The notes under the pieces are model-generated. The model saw nothing but the letters and a program-made list of their open reading frames with translations. It did not search any database and was not told where the DNA came from. Below are positions 33,776-42,562 of a stretch of 64,000 nucleotides of DNA, piece after piece. Numbering within the stretch: the stretch's first letter is position 1; each line of letters starts with the position of its first letter. Source of the stretch: Dyella sp. S184 (lineage in GTDB: Bacteria > Pseudomonadota > Gammaproteobacteria > Xanthomonadales > Rhodanobacteraceae); contig NZ_LMUE01000003.1 in NCBI RefSeq assembly GCF_009766065.1, positions 230,809 to 294,808 on the forward strand. The letters run 5' to 3'. The position numbers and the translations under genes were made by a program.

Positions 33776-34126
33776 TCAGACGATCCAGTTCCCGTCGATC
33801 GGGTAGTTGAAAATCGGGGTGAATGTCACGCCGACCGCCTCCATGTCCCTGCGCCCGTCGACGACCATTTCCTTCAGCCGGTCCAACTGTGCCGCATGCT
33901 CGTCGGAGTCCCAGACACTGACTTGCACGACCGAGCCCTTCGGCGAGACGCCCGCATAAAAGTGAATGAGGCCCGACAGCCGCCTGATGGCCGGGATTAT
34001 GTACGCCGAGGTCTTCTTGCTCGCGGCGTCGACCTCGGCGAACCGGCTCGGCTCGAAGCTGGCGCGCGAGACGCGGACGACGGCGGTTGCGGGCAACGAC
34101 TCGGTCAGGGTGATTCGTTCAGTCAT
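33776..34126 (-). CDS. Antibiotic-biosynthesis-monooxygenase-like dimeric alpha/beta barrel protein
   Basis: 116 residues from ATG 34126. VVRVSRASFEPSRFAEVDAA, then SGLIHFYAGVSPKGSVVQVS, VWDSDEHAAQLDRLKEM fit the ABM or EthD-type dimeric barrel pattern. Such small proteins may bind heme or small substrates; no catalytic residue can be assigned. Assignment is tentative. Confidence 0.6.
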   Translation of the reverse strand: MTERITLTESLPATAVVRVSRASFEPSRFAEVDAASKKTSAYIIPAIRRLSGLIHFYAGVSPKGSVVQVSVWDSDEHAAQLDRLKEMVVDGRRDMEAVGVTFTPIFNYPIDGNWIV

Positions 34127-34461
34127 GGCGATCCTTGATATCCAAGTGTGATATTTGCGAGTAAACCTGGACGACTCCTGCTTCGGCTTGCCGAGGCGCC
34201 CCTTCCATAATCGCTCGATCAAAGCAGGTCAAAGCCCGTTCCGGGTTAGCGTACACTTCGTCACCCGTTCACCCATCGCAGTATCGCGAACAGATCGACA
34301 AGCGGGCATCGACTGAAGCGCTTGGTTCGCGGTCGCTTTGCCTGGGACGGGGTCCGGCATCAGGGCGCCGGGAACGGCCAGTCCGGGAATCATGGGACCC
34401 CGGCAGCTGCCGTACTGCCAGGACGCTGGAGCGACCCATACATCTGAAGGACGGGGCGTCG
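34127..34461. other. Intergenic region, 335 bp, with a family B word
   Basis: Contains AAGCAGGTCAAAGCCCG near 34221-34238. No supported gene. The rest is likely the promoter area of the two divergent genes. Confidence 0.45.
34217..34243. repeat. Family B repeat word (AAGCAGGTCAAAGCCC)
   Basis: Degenerate copy of the GCGGGTCAGAGCCC word, in the gap before the multi-pass membrane protein. Confidence 0.5.
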
Positions 34462-35343
34462 ATGAACCTGCCATCGCATGAAACCAGAACCGCCGCATCG
34501 CGGGGCGAGCCCCAGGGCCTGAATCAGGCGACCGATGTGCCGCCGTTTCACGGGTCCTATCTGGGCGCCTACAGCATCGTCTTCTTTTCGGCCTGGGTGT
34601 CCGTTTGCTCCGTTGCTCCGGAATTCATCTGGCAAGGATTGCTCACCGTCATCCATCACTTCAGCTGGGTTACCGCAGGGGATGTGCTGCTGGTGGGTGC
34701 GGTCGTGGCCTTTTTCGTGGAGCCGCTTGCCGAACGACTGCGGGCCATGCGCCTGCATGTTGCGCACAAGCACCGAAGTCCCGCACACGCCACGTTCGCC
34801 GCCTTCGGCTTTGCTGTGTTGGCCGTCTGCGTGCATGAAGCGATCACCAGTTTCGTCTCCACGTCGTATGCGGACAATCGTGGGGAGTTCAGTCTGTTCG
34901 TCGCGCTGTCGGACGTTTTCCAGTGGTCCAGCATTCCCTTCATGGTCACCGTCGCCTGGTTGTGCACGACACGAGCGCCGTGGATCCGCTGGACCACCTT
35001 GCTGCTCGCTTCGGGGATGGTGTTTTCGCTGGGTTTTATTTCCGAATGGTCCCTCCGGGACACGTTCACCACGGCGATTCCATGCGCATGCATCCTTTTT
35101 GCCGGATTCACCGTCATGCGCAGGCATCCGACCCAGCCTGCCTTGTCGCATTGCATGCGGCTGACCGCGATCATCGCATCCCTCTGGTTGGTCACCGCCG
35201 GGGTTGTCCAGCTGGCGCTTTCGCTGTTTGCGCCCAAGACCTGGTACGTCTACACCTGGATCGAGTACACCATCGATTTCCGTTTTTACCTGGGTTGGGT
35301 GATTGGTCTGGCCGTAGCGCCGCGGCCTGTGGCGCATCATTAG
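34462..35343 (+). CDS. Multi-pass membrane protein of unknown function
   Basis: 293 residues and about seven hydrophobic helices (SIVFFSAWVSVCSVAPEF, GDVLLVGAVVAFFVEPLA, FAAFGFAVLAVCVHEAIT, WTTLLLASGMVFSLGFIS, FTTAIPCACILFAGFTVM, LTAIIASLWLVTAGVVQLAL, FYLGWVIGLAVAPR). An N-terminal cytoplasmic tail of about 30 residues precedes helix 1. The charged loops give no transporter signature. Function unknown; monocistronic. Confidence 0.7.
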   Translation: MNLPSHETRTAASRGEPQGLNQATDVPPFHGSYLGAYSIVFFSAWVSVCSVAPEFIWQGLLTVIHHFSWVTAGDVLLVGAVVAFFVEPLAERLRAMRLHVAHKHRSPAHATFAAFGFAVLAVCVHEAITSFVSTSYADNRGEFSLFVALSDVFQWSSIPFMVTVAWLCTTRAPWIRWTTLLLASGMVFSLGFISEWSLRDTFTTAIPCACILFAGFTVMRRHPTQPALSHCMRLTAIIASLWLVTAGVVQLALSLFAPKTWYVYTWIEYTIDFRFYLGWVIGLAVAPRPVAHH

Positions 35344-35371
35344 TGGCCCGACTTGACGGGGCGCGGCCGAG

Positions 35372-35416
35372 CGAATCAGAGCGGGTCCGAATCAACGCGG
35401 GTCAGAGCCCGCTCCG
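35372..35416. repeat. Two tandem family B words (GCGGGTCAGAGCCCGC)
   Basis: AATCAGAGCGGGTCC and AATCAACGCGGGTCAGAGCC lie head to tail just after the membrane protein stop. Confidence 0.6.
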
Positions 35417-35443
35417 CAAGGCGCGGGCGCATCCGTGCGGGAC

Positions 35444-35470
35444 GCGATTTAACTTCCTCCGCCCCGGTTT
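35444..35470. repeat. Family C repeat word (TTTAACTTCCTCCGCCCC)
   Basis: Overlaps the stop codon of the small gene. Same word as at 38133-38157 and 38667-38691. Confidence 0.45.
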
Positions 35471-35685
35471 GGGAGCCTCTGTTCTTCGACCTGATCGAAG
35501 ACGTCCCGCACGGCAAGAGCTGCGTTGAAGATGGCCTCCCCCAGCGTCGATACGCTCTGGGGGTGCAAGGCATCCGCACTGCAGATCGTGACCATGTCTC
35601 CATTGGCAGTGATCGTCCGGAGCAGACTGTTGAGCTCGTCGATCTGGTCGATGGTGACTCCGAAAACAAGGCGATCGTGCGTCAT
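35449..35685 (-). CDS. Small protein, DUF3077/DUF6124-like
   Basis: 78 residues from ATG 35685 with GGAGGG upstream. It is an acidic helical protein with a central ICSADALHPQSVSTLGEAI stretch and C-terminal helix FNAALAVRDVFDQVEEQ. Small proteins with this layout occur beside regulators in Pseudomonas and relatives; the match is only by general pattern. Its stop codon lies inside a family C repeat word (35444-35470). Divergent from the XRE gene. Confidence 0.5.
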   Translation of the reverse strand: MTHDRLVFGVTIDQIDELNSLLRTITANGDMVTICSADALHPQSVSTLGEAIFNAALAVRDVFDQVEEQRLPNRGGGS

Positions 35686-35800
35686 GGCGTCCCTCCTCCG
35701 GCGATATCGCGAACACAGCCGTCCGCACCACAAATATATCCCTTTTTCAGATATTTGAAAAGCAGATATAGCGTCGTGTCAGCCTTCACGGATCGTCGTC

Positions 35801-36085
35801 ATGCCCGCCAAGTCCATACACAAGACCGAGTACTTGGTGCTACTGCGCCGCCTGCGCGCACTTCGCACAGCGGCCGGTCTGACCCAAGTCGACCTGAGCG
35901 CGGCATTGCAGCGTCCTCAGTCCTATGTCAGCGACGTCGAACGTGGTTCACGTCGGATGGACCTGCTGCAGTTGCGGGAACTCTGCAATGCCTGCGGGCA
36001 ATCACTGAGCGAGTTCGTCGATGAATTCGAGCAGGAGTTGGGACACGCAAAACCTAGCCGCAGGCCGCCAAAGCGACCGTCCTGA
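35801..36085 (+). CDS. XRE-family (Cro/C1-type) small regulator
   Basis: 94 residues, mostly a helix-turn-helix (RRLRALRTAAGLTQVDLSAA, LQRPQSYVSDVERGSRRMDL, LQLRELCNACGQSLSEFVDE). The C-terminal tail is short and Arg/Pro-rich. It could be a phage-like or toxin-antitoxin-like antitoxin or a plain repressor; no toxin gene is recognised beside it. Located at the start of an AT-richer stretch. Confidence 0.85.
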   Translation: MPAKSIHKTEYLVLLRRLRALRTAAGLTQVDLSAALQRPQSYVSDVERGSRRMDLLQLRELCNACGQSLSEFVDEFEQELGHAKPSRRPPKRPS

Positions 36086-36108
36086 TAGATGAACCCGGAC
36101 CAGATCAC

Positions 36109-36152
36109 TCTGATACCTTTATTTCGTCAAGAATTATCCCTGACATTTTTCG
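36109..36152. repeat. Family A word (TCAAGAATTATCCCTGACAT) at the TPR gene end
   Basis: Overlaps the 3' end of the minus-strand TPR gene (stop at 36134), preceded by CTCTGATACCTTTATTT. Confidence 0.5.
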
Positions 36153-38053
36153 GCGATGCGCTTACTGGCCACAGCAATCACATCCCCCACTGCTCCACCC
36201 AGAGGAAATTCGCGCTGGAGTCGAGCCAGTCTTTCGCCGTATTCCGCAGCGACATCAGGCTTCCGCGTCGACTCGCGATCAATAGCACTCAGCAGGAGAA
36301 GTCGCATTCGTGCATTCGCGGGCATTTGCAACGAAAGATGCAGCAGGTTGTTGAAGATGCTTCGCTCTGCGTAGAGGAAATTTTCTGGCACGTCATCCAA
36401 CAACGAACATGACACTGCCAGTGACTGTTCCATGGCAACGGTGAAGTGGGCTAGCCACGCGACATCGGGCGACTCAAGACCTGGCGGTATCTCGGTCGAT
36501 ACCACGCCGGGCACCGAGGCCAACTGCTTTAACAATGTCGTTTCCATCTGCGCGATCTGCTGCGCGGATGGATTCTGTTCGTCGGCTTCGCATGTCCACG
36601 TTGAGAGAACCCGCCCGTCAACCGTCTGTACAAGCTCGAACTTCACCTGCCACGGTGACTGGGTCGCATCAATGTGAGTAAACACCACGTAGTCGTTACC
36701 CTCTATGACCGTCGAGAGCTGCGCCGCCTCCCAAGGGCCACCGGCCAAGATGAAGCCTCCTTTAGGCGACCATGGCTGGAGATAGGCCACCTTTGTATCG
36801 GACCGGAGCAGAGTCTGTTCGGCTAAGTACATCGGCAGCCCTCTGGAGAAACGGCCGAGTGCATCGGTCTTCTCGAGCGTAATCTGTTGTTGCTCCGTTG
36901 AAATTGCCTTCGCACAGCTTCCTGCCATGAACGCTAGATACGGCGCGTTATCCGGCTTTGGCGCCAGAAGGGCTGCAAACCCGAGCGCCTCACGGACCCA
37001 GATCGGGTCCTCAAGCTTGAGCATGCCAAAAGTGAAAGTCGGTGCATCGGAAACGGGCCCATAGTGCTTCTCTGCCTTGTCAATCTCGCCGTCCCAAAAG
37101 GCTAGGTGTTGTTCCCAATCCACGCGTTGCTGACGGTGAAGCTGCCCCAGGATTGCACGCGCTTCCTTGGTGTGGCCAAGGTCGATATTTGCCTTGATCA
37201 GGTTATTGCCCACATCGAGACCATGAAGTTTTGCATCAAACAACGGCGACACGAGCGTGAGCATGGCCTGCAAGTGTCCATGAATACCGAGATCACCACT
37301 GATCTGCCGCAGCGCATCCGTCGGCATGGGCGTCACGCGTTCCGCGGCCTGATGGTAGTACGCCAGTGCGGCATCAAGGCCCTTGGCTTTCAATGCATCG
37401 CGTGCCAGCCAGATCTGGGGGCGCCATGCGTGAGGAAGCTTTGAAGCGCGAACAAAGGCATCGTGTTTTGCCTGTTCGCCGCCGCGCTCGCCCTGCAACG
37501 CGACGTACCAAAGCAATCCGTTGTCCTGATTGGGGTCAATCTCGATGGCATGCCACAGGGTCGCGTCAGCGCGCTCTTGTTCTCCAAGCCCGCCATAGGC
37601 CTTTGCGAGATTTGTAAGAAGCGAGCCTTCTTCGCCATGAAGTTCGCGTGCTGCCTCCAGCACGTCACGCGCCTCGGTGTAGCGTTTGAGCTGAAGCAGC
37701 GTAACGCCAAGAATGACGGCGCCGCGCTGCCCATTCTGATCGATTTGATGCAACCGCCGCGCGGGCTCCAGCGCCTCTTCACAAAAGCCGTTGCGCAGTG
37801 CGTCCGTAATCATGGAGACCAGCACATCAGGTTTGTCGCGGTTAAGCTCGAAGTTCTTAGGAAGTATCTCGGTGCGCCATTGCTCCCGAGTGACCTGAAA
37901 CGAGCGGCCGTAGGCATCAGCGATGGTGATGGTTGCAGGCACGTTTATATTTTCGGATGACGCAGCTTTCGAAGTTACCGCAGATACCTCCACCTTCGGC
38001 TGGTCATTGGATGCATCCTGCTTACGGCCAAGAAACTTATCCAGAATCCCCAT
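36134..38053 (-). CDS. TPR-containing cytosolic protein of unknown function
   Basis: 639 residues. Residues about 85-300 contain tetratricopeptide-like repeats (EEALEPARRLHQIDQNGQRG, LKRYTEARDVLEAARELHGE, SLLTNLAKAYGGLGEQERAD, HAIEIDPNQDNGLLWYVALQ). The C-terminal half is a beta/alpha region with no family I recognise (GFILAGGPWEAAQLSTVIEG, VKFELVQTVDGRVLSTWTCE). No signal peptide. Likely a scaffold or interaction protein. GC content is lower than in the flanking core genes. Lies within the accessory block. Confidence 0.72.
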   Translation of the reverse strand: MGILDKFLGRKQDASNDQPKVEVSAVTSKAASSENINVPATITIADAYGRSFQVTREQWRTEILPKNFELNRDKPDVLVSMITDALRNGFCEEALEPARRLHQIDQNGQRGAVILGVTLLQLKRYTEARDVLEAARELHGEEGSLLTNLAKAYGGLGEQERADATLWHAIEIDPNQDNGLLWYVALQGERGGEQAKHDAFVRASKLPHAWRPQIWLARDALKAKGLDAALAYYHQAAERVTPMPTDALRQISGDLGIHGHLQAMLTLVSPLFDAKLHGLDVGNNLIKANIDLGHTKEARAILGQLHRQQRVDWEQHLAFWDGEIDKAEKHYGPVSDAPTFTFGMLKLEDPIWVREALGFAALLAPKPDNAPYLAFMAGSCAKAISTEQQQITLEKTDALGRFSRGLPMYLAEQTLLRSDTKVAYLQPWSPKGGFILAGGPWEAAQLSTVIEGNDYVVFTHIDATQSPWQVKFELVQTVDGRVLSTWTCEADEQNPSAQQIAQMETTLLKQLASVPGVVSTEIPPGLESPDVAWLAHFTVAMEQSLAVSCSLLDDVPENFLYAERSIFNNLLHLSLQMPANARMRLLLLSAIDRESTRKPDVAAEYGERLARLQREFPLGGAVGDVIAVASKRIAEKCQG

Positions 38054-38132
38054 GCATCCCTACCCCTATCGATCAAGAAATCGTTCAGTCAACACTGCCA
38101 AGAAATGACTCCGCCCCTTTGCTTAGCCGAGG

Positions 38133-38197
38133 GCATTTAACTTCCCCGTCCAGGTTTCGAGGTAATTACCCCGAATTAATTACCTCCGTCCCCTTGC
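38133..38197. repeat. Family C words with a 10-bp inverted repeat
   Basis: ATTTAACTTCCCCGTCC, then GAGGTAATTA (38159-38168) and TAATTACCTC (38177-38186) as perfect inverted arms, then CGTCCCCTTGC. The arms echo TTTAATTACCCCGTCCCC at 17336-17360. Confidence 0.55.
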
Positions 38198-38228
38198 TCC
38201 GGTTTCGCGGTTGCGAGTGCCTCTTACC

Positions 38229-38546
38229 TTACCCATACCTGCTCGGGGTGGCAGGTTCCTGCACACACCAATAGATCATGATTGCCCAACCTATCAATGG
38301 GATGAACCCGATCAGCTGCCACCATCCGCTACGATCAATGTCGTGAAGTCGGCGCGCGCTAACCGCGAGGTAGGGCAGCAGCGTGCCGAGAGCAACCAGA
38401 GTGGCGGCGGTATCGCCGATGATTTGTGCACCCATGCTAATGAGCAAGACAAACAAGCTCCACCACCAGAACTCGGACCTCGATGCTCGGCCGTCAAAAT
38501 CCGCGTACATCCTGAAACAGGTTTGTATGGATTCAATGAAAGTCAT
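38229..38546 (-). CDS. DUF805 membrane protein
   Basis: 105 residues with about three transmembrane helices. The landmarks FDGRASRSEFWWWSLFVLLI and SARRLHDIDRSGWWQLIGFI are diagnostic of DUF805. Such proteins are widespread in the inner membrane, often with unknown function. Single gene, AT-richer, in the accessory block. Confidence 0.92.
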   Translation of the reverse strand: MTFIESIQTCFRMYADFDGRASRSEFWWWSLFVLLISMGAQIIGDTAATLVALGTLLPYLAVSARRLHDIDRSGWWQLIGFIPLIGWAIMIYWCVQEPATPSRYG

Positions 38547-38666
38547 CGAACGCTATTCCTTGAGTCGCGTAAGTAGTACCGATATTTCGAAGCGACCTTG
38601 TACGGCCGAAATGAGGCCAACAACCTAAAATTGTTTTTGGCACCTCTTTTGAAGCCGAGCCCTAGG

Positions 38667-38691
38667 GACTTAACTTCCTCCGTCCTTTTTT
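38667..38691. repeat. Family C repeat word (TTAACTTCCTCCGTCC)
   Basis: Lies between the DUF805 and DUF3800 genes, followed by TTTTTTCG. Confidence 0.5.
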
Positions 38692-38757
38692 CGTCGGTTA
38701 GTGCCCGATTCTTTTTGCTTTGCTAGGCAACGTTCGTGTGACTGGGAGATGCAACTG

Positions 38758-39759
38758 TTACTGGGTGAGCATCAGGCGCGCGTTCCTCCGCATTATGTTG
38801 GCTCGTTCAGCGACTGACTTTTCAAGCAGAACTTCTCCAGCATTCGAGAACGCGACGAAGGTCATAGGCGGGATTTTACGACCCAGGGTAACCATCAGAC
38901 GCCCCAGAAGTGCGGCTGCGCGGTCATTGTCCACAAACTCGCCGCGTAGGCACCTACGGATTCCCCGCACGACTTGGTCAGCGATTTGTACGCCGGGATG
39001 TTGCTTAGAGTCCACAAATCTCATGTGCTCCCGCCAAAGCGCGCTTTTGATGGCCTGCACCTCACCTCCCTTTTTCGGAGCCGGAAACCAATAAGGACGA
39101 TTGTCGTCCTTGCCATGGAATCGAAAGAAGTGCGAATAATCCCCCTCCCGAAGCGTAATCATTGGGTCGGCCACTGACATGGATTGCAAAAGCGTTCCGA
39201 GCACGTCAGAAAATGTCGCCTCAAAGCGATTCTTTGCAATATCCTTCTGATCGAAGTTCCAGCGAAACGTACCCAACGTGGCCGGAACGCGCTGCGAATA
39301 GTAGAGCGTCGACTTTTTGATAGTTTCCCAAGCCAAAAGACACCGACACAGAAGCTCGATGTAGTTTTGATTAGAAAGCGCGCGTATATCGATTGCAGAT
39401 TTGGCAACCATCGCTTTGCCTTCCGGATGAATCATCTGCGGAATCCAGTCATCGATTTTCTTCGCCTGACCTTCTTTGTGGGTTGGTACATCGACATTCA
39501 TTGAGGCATCTGTGGCAAGGGCCACGACGAACGCATCGACATCCGCAAGAGCTTCCAGAAGACGAAAGTAATCGGCTTCGCTTATCTCCCCTTTAACTTC
39601 ATCCGACGCAGTTCTGTTTATGCTCAGCTTGAACGCACGTAGCGTCTCTTCGGCGCGCCGTTTACTCGCTTCTGGCACAACATACGCTGCCACGACGCAG
39701 TAGCTTCCCGGATCTGTCGTAGCCGCAAACGTCCCAGATTCATCTAAGTAGATGTGCAA
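38758..39759 (-). CDS. DUF3800 domain protein
   Basis: 333 residues, starting at TTG 39759 (GAGAGG 8 nt upstream; no ATG is in frame). The opening HIYLDESGTFAATTDPGSYC carries the DUF3800 DESG motif, and a later acidic site ADQVVRGIRRCLRGEFVDND fits the family's RNase H-like fold. DUF3800 proteins are suspected nucleases and often occur in mobile or defence contexts. Codon and base use is AT-richer than in neighbouring core genes. Solitary here; upstream is a possible 31-residue gene. Confidence 0.85.
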   Translation of the reverse strand: MHIYLDESGTFAATTDPGSYCVVAAYVVPEASKRRAEETLRAFKLSINRTASDEVKGEISEADYFRLLEALADVDAFVVALATDASMNVDVPTHKEGQAKKIDDWIPQMIHPEGKAMVAKSAIDIRALSNQNYIELLCRCLLAWETIKKSTLYYSQRVPATLGTFRWNFDQKDIAKNRFEATFSDVLGTLLQSMSVADPMITLREGDYSHFFRFHGKDDNRPYWFPAPKKGGEVQAIKSALWREHMRFVDSKQHPGVQIADQVVRGIRRCLRGEFVDNDRAAALLGRLMVTLGRKIPPMTFVAFSNAGEVLLEKSVAERANIMRRNARLMLTQ

Positions 39760-39828
39760 TTTCAGCGCCTCTCACCATAATTGCCGTGTCTTCCAGATGA
39801 GCGAGGGAGAGCTACTCCGTGACTTCCG

Positions 39829-39924
39829 TCACGCGATTTTCACTATTGCGCAGACCTGTTGCGCGATGCGTTTTGCATCTTCGTCACCGTTCATGGTTTC
39901 CTCGGAGCTCGACTTATGCGTCAT
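39829..39924 (-). CDS. Possible 31-residue protein upstream of DUF3800
   Basis: A short frame on the minus strand, ATG 39924 to TGA, encodes MTHKSSSEETMNGDED followed by AKRIAQQVCAIVKIA. It is helical at its C-terminus and precedes the DUF3800 gene by 69 bp on the same strand. It could be an antitoxin-like or leader peptide, or chance. Confidence 0.25.
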   Translation of the reverse strand: MTHKSSSEETMNGDEDAKRIAQQVCAIVKIA

Positions 39925-40025
39925 ATTCCATGACTGCTGTTCTGAGTCGGTAGGACCATAAACATTTAGGCATCAAGCATCTTTTTCCTGGCAGCTTCCA
40001 GCGCCGACGGTCAACGAACGGAGGC

Positions 40026-40058
40026 AGGCCCACTTACGAATCCACGATAAGTGGGCCT
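40026..40058. repeat. 11-bp-arm hairpin AGGCCCACTTA/TAAGTGGGCCT
   Basis: Perfect inverted repeat followed by GGCCCCGTTTTGG. It may terminate the RDD gene transcript on the minus strand and is built of the same words as the family B repeats. Confidence 0.5.
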
Positions 40059-40076
40059 GGCCCCGTTTTGGTGTTT

Positions 40077-40106
40077 GCGTCAGCAATTGTCTCCGACACC
40101 TTTTTG
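40077..40106. repeat. Family A repeat word (TCAGCAATTGTCTCCGACAC)
   Basis: Lies between the hairpin and the RDD gene end, followed by CTTTTTGC. Confidence 0.55.
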
Positions 40107-40144
40107 CAGCTCGCGGCTCAGCTCACCGAGAGAGCACTGACTTA

Positions 40145-41089
40145 CTACAGCTCATCCGGCTTGAACGAATACCCGTGCCTCTTCCAACCCGACGCGATGC
40201 CCAAGTCGTAGCCGTAGACCAGAGTCACCACGACGACATCCTCGTTGGCGATATTCGGGTCGGCTTTCGCCATCAGCTGTGCGATGCGTCTGGCCATGTC
40301 GCCATCGTCAGTCAGCGGCGCATCCAGCCGCAGCGACGACTGCAGGGAGTGTGTGGTGTTGCCGCCATTGAACGATGACCACCCGCGTACGACTTGCGCC
40401 GTCATCACGTGGGGTTGGGTGGACAACGTCTGGTACAGCGGCAAGATACCCGCGAAAGTCTGGGTCTGCGTGAATCGACTTGCTACCGCTGGCGCGCTCA
40501 GGGCGATAACAGCGAGCAGGGCCACCACGACGATATGCCCACGCCACATGATGGGAAACGGCACTGGCTGTGTCGCACGATCGAAACGCTCCACGTACGA
40601 GCCCACCGCCAGGTCGTGCAGGGACTGCCGCGTGCGGCGATTGAATATGTAGAGGTAGATGATGGCGAAGATGCCACCGAATACGACAAGGGCGAGCAGA
40701 TAACCCAGCGGTGTCGACATGGCCAGCTTGGGATCAAGCGGCAGGTTATTCGCAAAGAACGGAATTCCCAGCACGACGTAGCGCAGCAGCGAGCGCGGCA
40801 ATGACAGTAACTGGTCGTGGGCATCGACGACCCGCACACCAAGCCAGCGCTTGCCCAACGTCTGTCCGCCGCCGATGCGGCTGTTGCAGATGCCGAAATA
40901 GGCCAGCGCAATCACAAAGCCGATCAGCTTCGCATAGGCGCCCATGCGCGCGAACGTATCGAAAAGCAGCGCGCCTAGAATCCAGCCGACAATACCGAGC
41001 AGAATCAGATCGATCACGAAAGCGCCTAGACGGCGCCAAAAGCCGGCAATCTCCCGATCCGGCCAACCTTCCCCATGCAATGCGTCCAT
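40145..41089 (-). CDS. RDD family membrane protein with C-terminal extension
   Basis: 314 residues from ATG 41089 with GGGGGA upstream. The RDD core is visible: AGFWRRLGAFVIDLILLG (R-D near helix 1), SRIGGGQTLGKRWLGVRVVD, RRTRQSLHDLAVGSYVE. Several transmembrane helices follow, then a periplasmic or cytosolic extension (VASRFTQTQTFAGILPLYQT). RDD proteins are often transporters or envelope proteins; some are Na+/H+ antiporters. Substrate unknown. Confidence 0.87.
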   Translation of the reverse strand: MDALHGEGWPDREIAGFWRRLGAFVIDLILLGIVGWILGALLFDTFARMGAYAKLIGFVIALAYFGICNSRIGGGQTLGKRWLGVRVVDAHDQLLSLPRSLLRYVVLGIPFFANNLPLDPKLAMSTPLGYLLALVVFGGIFAIIYLYIFNRRTRQSLHDLAVGSYVERFDRATQPVPFPIMWRGHIVVVALLAVIALSAPAVASRFTQTQTFAGILPLYQTLSTQPHVMTAQVVRGWSSFNGGNTTHSLQSSLRLDAPLTDDGDMARRIAQLMAKADPNIANEDVVVVTLVYGYDLGIASGWKRHGYSFKPDEL

Positions 41090-41179
41090 GTAATTCCCCC
41101 TGAAGTCAGGACATCTTGCCGCAAGAGCCATCGGGAGGCGAGGTGCGCTGCGATATGAGCAAATTCCGTCGTCCAACAA

Positions 41180-41200
41180 AAAGCCGCCACAGGCGGCCTT
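41180..41200 (-). terminator. Minus-strand terminator after the histidine kinase
   Basis: On the minus strand GGCCGCC-TGT-GGCGGC is followed by TTTTTGTT, about 100 nt after the kinase stop. Fits a Rho-independent terminator. Confidence 0.7.
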
Positions 41201-41296
41201 TTGCAAAGAGCACAGAACTTATCCCGTACTACATATCCCTCCGAAACTCCCCACCCATCTACCACCACAAACCCCGAGCCGTCGTCGCCAACTGCC

Positions 41297-42562
41297 TCAG
41301 CCTGCCCCACCCGGCGCAGGCAAAGTCAGCTCGAAGACGCAGCCTCCACCCACCCGCGGCAGACAGTGCACGCTGCCATGGTGCCGGTCGGCGATCTGCC
41401 TGACCAGGGCCAGCCCCAGTCCCCAGCCGCTACCGGTTTCCGCGGTATTGGCGGGGCGGTAGAACGGCTCGAAGATGCGTTCGCGCTCGGCTTCGGCGAT
41501 GCCCGGCCCGCGATCGCCGACCAGCAGGATGCGCTGGCCGTGGTCGCCGATGCCCAGGTGGGCATCCACGCCCTGGCCGCCGTATTTCAGGGCGTTTTCG
41601 AGCAGGTTGCGGATCAGCCGGCGCAACAGCCGCCCATCGCCGCGAACTTCCGCGGGGACGACCTCGAACGCGATGTCGAGTCGCGAGCTCTCTTCCGCCA
41701 CCAGCGCGGCCAGATCCACCGGGTCCTGCGGCGGCGCGGTCGTGACGGTGTCCAGTTTGCTGGACAGCAGGATCTCCTCGATCTGCTCGCCGATCTCGGC
41801 GCAGTCCTGGCGCATGCCATGCAGCAACTCGGCGCGCGGTGCCGTCTCGTACAGTTCCAGCGCCAGCCGCACGCGCGCCAGCGGCGAGCGCAGCTCGTGC
41901 GACGCGTTGACCAGCATGCGGCTGTGCGCTTCGAGCAGGCTCGCGACGCGGTCGGCCATGCTATTAAAGCTGGCCGCCAGACTCGACACTTCGTCCTGAC
42001 CGGCTACCGGAGCGCGCACGCTTAGGTCACCACCGCCGAAACGATCGACATCGCTGGCGAGCGCCTCGAGCCGCCGGGTCAGCCGGCGCACCACCGGATA
42101 CGTGCCTAGTGCGACGGCCAGCGCAATCAAGCCGATCAGGGCGAGTCCACCCAGATGCATTTGCAGCGAGTCCGTATGGGTGCGAGCAACGACCACGCGA
42201 CCGTCGTCCAGCTTGATCAGCTGGGCCGCGAACATGCCGTGACCCGGTTTGCTCTGCGCGATTGCGGCGGGGTTGCCGATCCCGGCCTGATTGCCTGCGC
42301 TCGCCAGGCGGACTCCCTGCCGGTCATACAGAGCCAACCCTTCGATCGGCGGCACTACCAACCCGGCCAGCGACGTCTGCAACGCGTCGACCGAGCCCCC
42401 TGCTGGCAGCGCCTTGCCGATCAGCGCCGCCATGAAGCGGTCGTGATCCACGTTGGCGGCGCGCTCGGCAGTGAATTGCCACAACACCCCGAAGAGGATG
42501 ACCACCACCACCAGCGAGGCCAGGGTGGTCAGGTAGATGCGTACGTACAGGCGCTGGATCAC
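41297..42562 (-). CDS. Sensor histidine kinase (CpxA-like)
   Basis: 421 residues from GTG 42562, whose first bases overlap the regulator's stop (GTGA). Two transmembrane helices (LASLVVVVILFGVLWQF near residues 12-30; LGGLALIGLIALAVALGTYP near 140-160) flank a periplasmic sensor. A HAMP domain (RRLEALASDVDRFGGGDLSV) leads to the H-box (NASHELRSPLARVRLAL), N-box (LLENALKYGG) and G-boxes (DRGPGI, GSGWGLGLALV). Together with the response regulator and the CpxP-like gene it forms a complete envelope-stress-type signalling unit. The signal is unknown. Confidence 0.95.
   Translation of the reverse strand: MIQRLYVRIYLTTLASLVVVVILFGVLWQFTAERAANVDHDRFMAALIGKALPAGGSVDALQTSLAGLVVPPIEGLALYDRQGVRLASAGNQAGIGNPAAIAQSKPGHGMFAAQLIKLDDGRVVVARTHTDSLQMHLGGLALIGLIALAVALGTYPVVRRLTRRLEALASDVDRFGGGDLSVRAPVAGQDEVSSLAASFNSMADRVASLLEAHSRMLVNASHELRSPLARVRLALELYETAPRAELLHGMRQDCAEIGEQIEEILLSSKLDTVTTAPPQDPVDLAALVAEESSRLDIAFEVVPAEVRGDGRLLRRLIRNLLENALKYGGQGVDAHLGIGDHGQRILLVGDRGPGIAEAERERIFEPFYRPANTAETGSGWGLGLALVRQIADRHHGSVHCLPRVGGGCVFELTLPAPGGAG

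Larger units (their letters stand above)
39760..40144. other. Intergenic region, 385 bp, with hairpin and repeat word
   Basis: Contains the possible small gene at 39829-39924, a hairpin with 11-bp arms AGGCCCACTTA/TAAGTGGGCCT at 40026-40058, a CCTGGCCCCGTTTTGG word, and a family A word at 40077-40106. Confidence 0.5.
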
